Positions 55,360 to 64,000 of a DNA stretch of 64,000 nt are shown piece by piece; position 1 is the stretch's first letter, and each line of letters begins with the position of its first letter. The position numbers and the translations under genes were made by a program. The DNA lies in assembly GCF_001613125.1 (NCBI RefSeq), contig NZ_BDBT01000008.1, positions 62,001-126,000 of the forward strand, in the 5' to 3' direction. Under the pieces are notes generated by a model. The model did not search any database, was not told where the DNA came from, and saw nothing but the letters and a program-made list of their open reading frames with translations. Origin of the DNA: Nocardia shimofusensis NBRC 100134 (GTDB lineage Bacteria; Actinomycetota; Actinomycetes; Mycobacteriales; Mycobacteriaceae).

Positions 55360-57327
55360 TCAGCGCGGCGGCTGCGGGAACGGGTCGACCAGACCGCATC
55401 GCGCGATCTCGTACTTGGGCACCCGATCGATGCGGTACTTCGCGAAGTCCAGCGCGTTGCGCAGGTTGTGCCGGAATCGTTCGAAGGTGAGCGGATCGCG
55501 CGTGGAGACCAGCAGCGCGTGGGTGTCCTCGCAACTGAGCGCGGTCCTGGCCTGGGTCACCCACTTCTCGTCGAGGAACCACGGCATCCACGGCTTCTGG
55601 TCGACCATGCCCGCGTCGACGATGACCCAGTCCGGGTACAGGCTCTTGTCGTGGCCGATGCGTCCGTCCACGAGCCGGTCGCTGTGCGCGGCCAGCGGAT
55701 AGGCCAGTCCCATCGGATCGATGACCCGTACGTCGAGCGGGACGTTCATGCTCGTCATACCCAGATTCAGGAAGTAGACCGTGTGTCCGGCCCCGTCCTC
55801 GGGGATGGGCTGCGGCGGCGGCGCGATGTACCAGAACATGAACGACGGCGAATTCAGCAGCAGGCCGCCGTTGGGGTTGCGCCTGATATCGGCGACCATC
55901 GCCCGCATACGCGGATAGTCGAGGTAGTCCTCGGCGCGGATCGGGTGGTCGTGGCCGGTGTTGAGCACGTAGTAGACGCGCTCGTCGACGATGCCCGACT
56001 CGTTGATCTTGGTGCCGGAGGTGATCGCGGTGGTGCCCGCGGCGAACAGTGCCCAGCCCACGGTCGCGATCCAGGCCAGCAGCACGAAGCCGAAGCTGCG
56101 CCGCGCGACGGCCGACCCGGAGCGCGGCAGCCGCAACGGCAGCACCGAGACCGGCAGCAGCAGCAGGAACACCTGCGCCAGCAGCATCCGACCGTGCATG
56201 AAGTCGCCACCCACGCGCAACGCGTAGACGGTCAGGATCAGGCCGCTGAGGATCACCAGGGTCACCACCGCCGCGGGCGAGCGCAGCCACCGCCGGACCT
56301 TCGCGAACCGGGCAGCGCCGGCGCCCTCGTCCTCGGCCAGGGGGGCGGGCGACCAGGCGGGCAGCCCGCCGCCGCGCATCGCGACCACCGCCGCGGCCAA
56401 CAGGATCAGCAACGGCAGCCACAGCAGGTACGGGCCGACCAGATCCCACAGGTAGGTGAAGCCCTGCTCCCACTTGGCGCCGCCCGCGTCCTTGGCGACG
56501 GCGGTGTTCGGATAGGGCAGGCCGTAGTAACCCATCCGCCAGATCTGGTAGCCCAGCGGCACCACACCGGCGACCGCGACGATCCCGATCCGGGTGGTCA
56601 CCGGGCCGAACCGCCATGTCGGCATCGGCGCGAAGAAAATCATCAGCAGCGCCAGGCCGCCGACCAGGGTCATCTCCGGGCGGATCAGCGGCGCGAGCCC
56701 GGCCAGGAAGACCAGCCAGGCCAGCCCGCCCGGCCGCACCCGGTCGGTCTGCGCCCAGCGCATCATCGACCACCACAGCACCGCCAGCCAGCAGATCACC
56801 AGGCCGGTCTCCAGGCCGGAGGTGACGTAGTCGCGGGCGGGCGGCAGCGCGATGTAGACGAGCACACCCGCGGGCAGCAGCAACGACGATCCCGCACCGC
56901 CCCACAATCGGGCCGAACCGAGCATGGCGAACACGACCGCGATCAGCGAAAGGGTCAGCGCCACACCGAGGACCACGTACTCCAGGCGAACCTGGGTGAG
57001 CCAACTGAAGAACCAGACGATGTAGGTCCAGGCGGTACTGGTGTTCGCCTCGACCCGCTCGTCCATGTTGAACACCGGGCCGTTGCCCGCGAGCAGGTTG
57101 CGCACCGTGCGCAACACGATCAGGCCGTCGTCGGCGATCCAGCGACGGTTCCACCCGCCGATCGCGAACAGCGCGACGGTGAGCGTTATCCCACCGACGA
57201 AGAGGGCCGAAGGCAGGCGTAGCGCCGACGAGACCGATCGCTCCTGCGCGGCAGGACGATCCGTCTCGTCTTCAGTTCGCTCCGCTGCATCGACCAACTT
57301 CTCGTCAGGTGAGATAGACAGCGACAC
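55360..57327 (-). CDS. aftB: Terminal arabinofuranosyltransferase AftB
   Basis: A 655-residue GT-C membrane enzyme that adds the terminal beta-1,2 arabinofuranose to arabinan (Rv3805c type). The first membrane helix (LFVGGITLTVALFAIGGWNR) leads to RRWIADDGLIVLRTVRNLLA, with the Asp pair expected of the active-site loop, and NGPVFNMDERVEANTSTAWT. About ten more hydrophobic segments follow, then a soluble C-terminal domain (GHDHPIRAEDYLDYPRMRAM, LDEKWVTQARTALSCEDTHA). GTG 57327 overlaps the end of ubiA by 23 bases and has GGAGCGG upstream. Order and function fit the mycobacterial glf-glfT2-Rv3807c-ubiA-aftB cluster. Confidence 0.93.
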   Translation of the reverse strand: MSLSISPDEKLVDAAERTEDETDRPAAQERSVSSALRLPSALFVGGITLTVALFAIGGWNRRWIADDGLIVLRTVRNLLAGNGPVFNMDERVEANTSTAWTYIVWFFSWLTQVRLEYVVLGVALTLSLIAVVFAMLGSARLWGGAGSSLLLPAGVLVYIALPPARDYVTSGLETGLVICWLAVLWWSMMRWAQTDRVRPGGLAWLVFLAGLAPLIRPEMTLVGGLALLMIFFAPMPTWRFGPVTTRIGIVAVAGVVPLGYQIWRMGYYGLPYPNTAVAKDAGGAKWEQGFTYLWDLVGPYLLWLPLLILLAAAVVAMRGGGLPAWSPAPLAEDEGAGAARFAKVRRWLRSPAAVVTLVILSGLILTVYALRVGGDFMHGRMLLAQVFLLLLPVSVLPLRLPRSGSAVARRSFGFVLLAWIATVGWALFAAGTTAITSGTKINESGIVDERVYYVLNTGHDHPIRAEDYLDYPRMRAMVADIRRNPNGGLLLNSPSFMFWYIAPPPQPIPEDGAGHTVYFLNLGMTSMNVPLDVRVIDPMGLAYPLAAHSDRLVDGRIGHDKSLYPDWVIVDAGMVDQKPWMPWFLDEKWVTQARTALSCEDTHALLVSTRDPLTFERFRHNLRNALDFAKYRIDRVPKYEIARCGLVDPFPQPPR

Positions 57328-58237
57328 CTACCGCTCCGATCCAGGCGATGGCGAGGAACTGCAGAATGCGGTCCCCCAAGGCGATCTCTTCCGGTTCCCC
57401 TGCCTCACCGCCGTCGACGTCGACCGCGTAACGCAGGATGGCGATGGTAAACGGCACCATGGAGATCGCGAACCAGGTGGTGTCGTTGGCACGATCCTGC
57501 TCGAAGGCCCACAGGCCGTAGAAGACGACGACCGCGGTGGCGGCGAGGGTCCAGATGAAGCGGAGGTAGGTCGGGGTGTAGTACTCGAGCGACTTGCGGA
57601 TCTTGGCGCCGGTGCCCAGCGCGATCTGCAGTTCGGCGTAGCGCTTGCCCGCCGCCATGAACAGCGAACCGAACGCCATGATCAGCAGGAACCACTGCGA
57701 GAGCACGATATTCGCGGCCGCCCCGCCCGCCACCGCGCGCAGCAGGAAGCCCGAGGACACGATGCAGATGTCGAGCACCGCCTGGTGCTTGAGCCCGAAG
57801 CAGTAGGCCAGCTGGATGCCGATGTAGACCGCCATCACCACCGCGAGCTGCCAGGAGGCCAGGAAGGCCAGCAGCACCGACGCGGTCAGCAGCAGCACCG
57901 ACAGGCCGAAGGCGAGATTGACCGGCACCACGCCCGCGGCGATCGGACGGAACCGCTTGGTCGGATGCGCCCGGTCGGCCTCGACGTCGAGCGCGTCGTT
58001 GACCAGGTAGATGCCCGAGGCCGCCATGCAGAACACGATGAAGGCGATGGCCACGTGCCCGAGCACGGTCAGGTCGCTGACCGTATCCGGCCCGGCCGCC
58101 AGCGGGGCGGCGAGCACGAGCACGTTCTTGACCCACTGGCGCGGCCGGACAGCCTTGATCAGTCCTCCGGCCAGCGACTTGGGCGGACCCTTGACGACGG
58201 CATCGGCCAGGTCGGCGCCGGTCGGCTCTTCACTCAT
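57305..58237 (-). CDS. ubiA: Decaprenyl-phosphate phosphoribosyltransferase
   Basis: A 310-residue UbiA-superfamily membrane enzyme (Rv3806c type) that makes decaprenyl-phospho-5-phosphoribose from PRPP, the committed step to the arabinose donor. RPRQWVKNVLVLAAPLAAG starts the domain. The first Asp-rich motif is NDALDVEADRAHPTKRFRPI; the second lies in YCFGLKHQAVLDICIVSSGF. About eight to nine membrane helices are visible. I chose ATG 58237 (MSEEPTGADL) because M. tuberculosis UbiA also begins MSE just before this region; GTG 58267 is possible. The phosphatase gene upstream and aftB downstream are on the same strand. Confidence 0.94.
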   Translation of the reverse strand: MSEEPTGADLADAVVKGPPKSLAGGLIKAVRPRQWVKNVLVLAAPLAAGPDTVSDLTVLGHVAIAFIVFCMAASGIYLVNDALDVEADRAHPTKRFRPIAAGVVPVNLAFGLSVLLLTASVLLAFLASWQLAVVMAVYIGIQLAYCFGLKHQAVLDICIVSSGFLLRAVAGGAAANIVLSQWFLLIMAFGSLFMAAGKRYAELQIALGTGAKIRKSLEYYTPTYLRFIWTLAATAVVVFYGLWAFEQDRANDTTWFAISMVPFTIAILRYAVDVDGGEAGEPEEIALGDRILQFLAIAWIGAVGVAVYLT

Positions 58238-58330
58238 CTCAACCAAGGCCTTTTCTCGAGCGGTCACTGTCTTCGATCTCGTCCGTGCTGTCTGCTGTGT
58301 CGCGCGGGGCGATAGGCGTGCGTTCGCACG

Positions 58331-58966
58331 CTACCGTCCCGCGGCCCGTCGCTCGCGCCGCTTCTCGACGGCGAGCAGCGCCGACGCCGACGCCGCGCCC
58401 AGCGCCGAACCGGCCAGCACGTCGGAGGGGTAGTGCACCCCCAGCACGACCCGGGAGAGCAGCATCGGGGGGATCAGCACCGCAGGCAAGGGTAGCCCGG
58501 TGAGTTTTCCGAGCAACACCGCCGCCGCCGCGGTCGAGGTGGCATGCGAGGAGGGGAAGCTCAGCTTGCTCGGCGTACCCACGTTGACCTGCACCGACGG
58601 ATGATGGGGCCGCGGACGGCGGACCACCCGCTTGATCACGATGGACGCCGCGTGCGCGCCGACCGCGCCGACGGCGACACCGGCCCACTGCCGCCTGCGC
58701 GGCTTGTCGACCAGCCAGCCCGCCGCCGCGACGCCCACCCAGCCGAGCGCGTGCTCGCCGAAGTGCGACATGCCGCGCGCGGCCGAGACCACCGCCGGGT
58801 TCGCGCCGATGCTCGACTGCACGGCGTTGATGATCGCGACCTCCGGCGAACCGGGGGCCACCCCGGGCTGCTCGACGGCGGCGGCGGATTCCGCGAAGGC
58901 CTCCGCGCGGGCGTTCGGGGATTCGCTCACGCCGTCGTTTTCGTCCACAGCACTGCTCGGGTTCAC
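58331..58966 (-). CDS. PAP2-type phosphatase, Rv3807c-like
   Basis: A 211-residue membrane phosphatase of the PAP2 family. All three signature parts are present: KRVVRRPRPHHP, LSFPSSHATSTAAA and SRVVLGVHYPSDVLAGS. Its neighbour UbiA makes decaprenyl-phospho-phosphoribose, and a phosphatase is required before DprE1 acts, so it is the likely candidate; this is inference from position and family. The start overlaps the glfT2 stop by four bases (58963-58966). A polar N-terminus of about 55 residues precedes the first membrane region. Confidence 0.9.
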   Translation of the reverse strand: MNPSSAVDENDGVSESPNARAEAFAESAAAVEQPGVAPGSPEVAIINAVQSSIGANPAVVSAARGMSHFGEHALGWVGVAAAGWLVDKPRRRQWAGVAVGAVGAHAASIVIKRVVRRPRPHHPSVQVNVGTPSKLSFPSSHATSTAAAAVLLGKLTGLPLPAVLIPPMLLSRVVLGVHYPSDVLAGSALGAASASALLAVEKRRERRAAGR

Positions 58967-60873
58967 CGGTTCTCGCCTTCGGTCTGCTCGATGCCGAAGA
59001 CGTTCTCCCAGGCGGCGGTGCTGGTGAGCCGCGGATGGGCGGCCCGGTAGCGCTCGCGCAGCTCGGGGAAACGTTCGGCCAGTTCCTTGCGCAGCCGCAT
59101 GGCCTCCTTGAACAGGGCCAGTGCCTGGCGCGGGTCGCGCTTACGGTAGACCACGCCGCGCCCGTCGGCGGTGGTCACTGTCACGCCGTCGACCTGCGAG
59201 AGCAGATACCAGCGCGCGTCCAGGGTCGGCACGTTCAGCTGCGGGGTGTCGTGGTGTTCGGGGCGGGCCGGGCGGAAGTTGTGCACCACGCCCTTGACCA
59301 GCCTGCCGATCTTGGCGATCGGGTTGGCCGGCTCGCCGACCGCGCCCACGTTCAGGTGCGAGGCCAGCGGCAGCTCGGTCGAAGAGGGCAGGATCACCGC
59401 GTCCGGGTACTGCTTGCGCAGCTCGTGCACTGCGCCCAGCGCCGAGGGCAGCAGCTGGAACAGCCGCTCGGGGCCCGCCAGGTAGTCGCGGATCGCCAGG
59501 TTCTGGATGGCGACCGTCGAGTACTCGAGGCACAGCAGGTGCTTGAGGGTGGCCTTGATCGTGCTGAGGATCAGGCCGCGGCCGTCGCCGGGCATGTGCA
59601 AGGAGGCGACCACCAGCCGGTTGCGCAGATGGAAGTACGCCTGCCAGTCGATGGCGTCGTCCTTGTCGCTCCACGCCATGTGCCACACCGCCGCGCCGGG
59701 CAGGGTGACGGTCGGGTAGCCCGCGGCCTTGGCGCGCAGACCGTATTCGGTGTCGTCCCACTTGAGGAACAGCGGCAGCGGCTGGCCGAGCTCCTCGGCC
59801 ACCTGACGCGGGATCACACAGGTCCACCAGCCGTTGAAGTCGACGTCGATGCGCCGATGCAGCAGCTTGGAGTTGTCACGGTCGCGCAGCGGGTACTTGG
59901 CGAAGTCGTGGTCGTACTCGACGTTGGGCGCCGCGCTCCACATGAAGATCGAGCGGTCGACGACCTCGCCCATCACGTGCAGATGCGAACGTTCCTGCAG
60001 GTTGAGCATCTGGCCGCCGACCAGCACCGGTGACTTGGCGAAGCGGGAGAAGGCCAGCGCGCGCAGGATCGAGTCGGGCTCGATCTCGATGTCGTCGTCC
60101 ATGTAGACGATGAACTGGGCGTCGGTGGTCTTCAGCGCCTCGTACATCACCCGGCTGTAGCCGCCGGAACCGCCGAGGTTGGGCTGGTCGTGGATGGCCA
60201 GCCGGTCGCCGAGCACCGCGGCGGCCTCGGCGAAGCCCGGCTCGTCGACGACCTTGCGGGTGCCCTGATCGGGGATGATGACCGCGGCCACCTTCTCCAG
60301 CACCAGCGGGTCCGAGCCGAGCGCGGTCAGCGTCTTGACCGCGTCGGTGGGCCGGTTGAAGGTGGGCATGCCGACGGCGATGCTGCCCTCGCCCGGCGCC
60401 TCGATCGGGGCGAACCAGCCGCCGGACAGCAGGGTGACCGCGGTGTCGGTGGTGATGTCGAACCAGATCCAGCCGCCGTCCTCGAACGGGGCCAGCTCGG
60501 TCTCGAACTCCACGGTGGTCGAATCCGCACCCGCCGCGACCGCGAACTCCTTGCCCTGCACGTGGATTCGCGAGCCGTCGGCCTTGGAGCGGTAGACGTC
60601 CACCCGGCCGTGCCCGGCCAGTTCCAGGCGCAGCACCACCGAGGTCAGGATCGTCCAGCGGCGCCAATAACTGGCCGGCAGCGCGTTGAAGTAGGTGCAG
60701 AACGAGACTTCCGATTCCGCGCCGATGGCCAGCGAGGTGCGGGTGGCCGCGTGCGCGCGCCGGGCGTTGGTCGCCGATTCCTCCAGGTAGAGGGTGCGCA
60801 CATCCAGCGGTTCACCGGGGCGGGGCAGGATGATGCGCTGGAGCAGCGATTTCGCGCGGGTCTCGGTCGTCAT
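58963..60873 (-). CDS. glfT2: Galactofuranosyltransferase GlfT2 (canonical)
   Basis: A 636-residue bifunctional enzyme that polymerises galactan with alternating beta-1,5 and beta-1,6 linkages from UDP-galactofuranose. N-terminal beta-sandwich: LLQRIILPRPGEPLDVRTLY and NALPASYWRRWT. GT-A domain: metal DDD at 259-261 (FIVYMDDDIEIEP), base motif FLKWDDTEYG, H398 in AVWHMAW with Trp at 401, and H415 in YFHLRNR. ATG 60873 gives a length almost equal to the M. tuberculosis enzyme (637); ATG 60912 is in frame upstream. glf lies directly upstream and the PAP2 gene overlaps its end. Compare the paralogue at 7807-9711. Confidence 0.95.
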   Translation of the reverse strand: MTTETRAKSLLQRIILPRPGEPLDVRTLYLEESATNARRAHAATRTSLAIGAESEVSFCTYFNALPASYWRRWTILTSVVLRLELAGHGRVDVYRSKADGSRIHVQGKEFAVAAGADSTTVEFETELAPFEDGGWIWFDITTDTAVTLLSGGWFAPIEAPGEGSIAVGMPTFNRPTDAVKTLTALGSDPLVLEKVAAVIIPDQGTRKVVDEPGFAEAAAVLGDRLAIHDQPNLGGSGGYSRVMYEALKTTDAQFIVYMDDDIEIEPDSILRALAFSRFAKSPVLVGGQMLNLQERSHLHVMGEVVDRSIFMWSAAPNVEYDHDFAKYPLRDRDNSKLLHRRIDVDFNGWWTCVIPRQVAEELGQPLPLFLKWDDTEYGLRAKAAGYPTVTLPGAAVWHMAWSDKDDAIDWQAYFHLRNRLVVASLHMPGDGRGLILSTIKATLKHLLCLEYSTVAIQNLAIRDYLAGPERLFQLLPSALGAVHELRKQYPDAVILPSSTELPLASHLNVGAVGEPANPIAKIGRLVKGVVHNFRPARPEHHDTPQLNVPTLDARWYLLSQVDGVTVTTADGRGVVYRKRDPRQALALFKEAMRLRKELAERFPELRERYRAAHPRLTSTAAWENVFGIEQTEGENR

Positions 60874-60947
60874 GTCTTCCAATATCGGGTGGGAGGTCGC
60901 TGGTGGAGTCATCGTGACTTTCGTTGTATGCGCCCCGGGTTCTCGGC

Positions 60948-63024
<2,077 letters not shown>

Positions 63025-63141
63025 GGGTTCCTCCTGATACGCGACGACGGAACGAATCGGGCTCCGCACAAGTCGGGCGCGAACGGACCAAGTATGCGCA
63101 ACGGCCGGGCCTCGTACGCCCGGGACCCGTGCCGGAAACAG

Positions 63142-63176
63142 CGACGCCCGCGCGGGATTCTCCCGCGCGGGCGTCG
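63142..63176 (-). terminator. Hairpin terminator after the MerR-type gene
   Basis: CGACGCCCGCGCGGGA (63142-63157) pairs perfectly over 16 bp with 63161-63176 around TTC. It lies 85 bases past the stop of the minus-strand regulator. Confidence 0.75.
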
Positions 63177-63261
63177 TGTTCACGGCAGGCTCTCGGCGTC
63201 GATCGCCTCCACCCGGCCCGGCGACGCGGGACCGGCGCGGGCTCGACCGGCCTCGCCACGG

Positions 63262-64000
63262 CTAGCGCATCACCGCCTCGGCGTAGGACTTCATGGCGTC
63301 CCGGACGTAGGCGGCCGTGCCCTCGCCGTGCTTGTCGTAGTTCGCGCCGAATCGGGGATCGGCGACGTACATCTCACCCAGGCCGATGAACGCGTCCGCG
63401 GTCACCTCCCTGTTCCCCCAGCCCAGCGCGATCCAGTCGCGGTGGCGGGCGGTGATGGCACGCACCTGCTCGCTGTCGACCGGCAGTCCCGCGGCGTGCG
63501 CCCGGCCGAAGTCGGCGGCGATGTCGAGGCAGTCCTGCCCGAATTGCCGCTTCTGCTCCTCGGTCAGCGACCGATACCAGGCGTCGCTGCTGGTGTAGGC
63601 CTTTTCGCCCCAGCGTTCGATCACCTCGTCCTTGTATCGCGTGTGGTCGAAGCCGTCGAAAACCTCTGCTGCCACGAGTTGCTCACCTCTTTCCGTCTTG
63701 TGCAACGTGGTTCGCACCGAGTCGATCAGCCGCACGATCCGCTCCTGTTCCTGTTTCAGCAGGTCCAGATGGGTGCGCAGCGCGGCGGCAGTGTCCTGTT
63801 CGCCTGCGAGGACCTCGGCGATGACGGGCAGGCCGAGGCCGAGTTCGCGCAGCAGCAGGATGCGTTGCAGCCGCAGAAGGGAGTCCTGGTCGTAGTATCG
63901 GTACCCGTTGGCGCCGATCCGGCTGGGCGGCAACAGCCCCAGCTGCCCGTAGTGGCGCAGCGTCCGGCTGGTGGTGCCCGCCGCTCTCGCCAGGTTCTGG
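63262..64000 (-). CDS. MerR-family regulator with TipAS-like drug-sensing domain (5' end missing)
   Basis: The frame runs off the right edge of the window. The visible N-terminal part is the MerR winged helix (ARAAGTTSRTLRHYGQLGLL, GYRYYDQDSLLRLQRILLLR), missing its first turn. A coiled-coil dimerisation helix follows. The C-terminal part matches the TipAS antibiotic-recognition domain: YKDEVIERWGEKAYTSSDAW, DIAADFGRAHAAGLPVDSEQ and GEMYVADPRFGANYDKHGEG. TipA-type proteins bind thiopeptides and other drugs and activate multidrug-response genes. No target gene is visible inside the window. Confidence 0.92.
   Translation of the reverse strand, partial: QNLARAAGTTSRTLRHYGQLGLLPPSRIGANGYRYYDQDSLLRLQRILLLRELGLGLPVIAEVLAGEQDTAAALRTHLDLLKQEQERIVRLIDSVRTTLHKTERGEQLVAAEVFDGFDHTRYKDEVIERWGEKAYTSSDAWYRSLTEEQKRQFGQDCLDIAADFGRAHAAGLPVDSEQVRAITARHRDWIALGWGNREVTADAFIGLGEMYVADPRFGANYDKHGEGTAAYVRDAMKSYAEAVMR

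Overview
The window looks like chromosome of a mycolic-acid-making actinomycete. It is very GC-rich and carries the core arabinogalactan/mycolate genes: glfT1, glfT2, glf, dprE1, dprE2, aftA, two emb genes, aftB, ubiA, pks13, fadD32, accD4 and four antigen-85-type mycolyltransferases. Gene content and order resemble the Mycobacterium tuberculosis Rv3777-Rv3809c region, but compressed and rearranged. Nocardia (or a close relative) is the most likely genus. That is inferred from gene content, not from a database search.

Layout. Positions 1-6563: end of a quinone oxidoreductase, a cysteine-desulfurase-like protein, proteasome activator Bpa, the Wzm/Wzt ABC exporter of lipid-linked galactan with galactofuranosyltransferase GlfT1 in one tight operon, then RsgA. 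Positions 6834-7679: an SDR oxidoreductase behind a perfect palindrome. Positions 7807-13107: a divergent glycosylation module with a second GlfT2-like enzyme and a GtrA flippase on the minus strand, and a GtrB-like GT2 plus a DUF2142 membrane protein on the plus strand. Positions 13124-17817: rmlB, a secreted glycine-rich protein, a lipase-like hydrolase, rmlA and rmlC, the dTDP-rhamnose genes for the cell wall linker. Positions 17799-23584: a 24-bp tandem array, an orphan DUF5753 regulator, a DUF4282 membrane protein, a small hypothetical protein, a molybdopterin oxidoreductase and a PNPOx-like flavoprotein.

Positions 23612-35986: the arabinan block. It holds a GtrA-type protein (Rv3789-like), dprE1-dprE2 (decaprenyl-phospho-arabinose synthesis), aftA, one emb gene on the plus strand and a second emb gene converging on it from the minus strand. 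Positions 36136-37069: a cyclophilin and a small secreted protein. Positions 37306-62171 are almost all on the minus strand and form the mycolate/galactan block, in transcription order glf, glfT2, PAP2 phosphatase, ubiA, aftB, four mycolyltransferases, DUF732 lipoprotein, cutinase-like lipase (Rv3802c-like), F420-type oxidoreductase, fadD32, pks13, accD4. The right edge holds a small membrane protein and a truncated MerR/TipA-type regulator.

The products form one production line. RmlABC supplies linker rhamnose. Glf, GlfT1 and GlfT2 build galactan, and Wzm/Wzt exports it. UbiA, PAP2, DprE1 and DprE2 make the arabinose donor used by AftA, Emb and AftB. FadD32, Pks13 and AccD4 make mycolic acids, and the antigen-85 proteins attach them. 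The least explained part is the divergent module at 7.8-13.1 kb, whose second GlfT2-like enzyme has changed acceptor-site residues. I saw no rRNA, tRNA, CRISPR array or insertion sequence.
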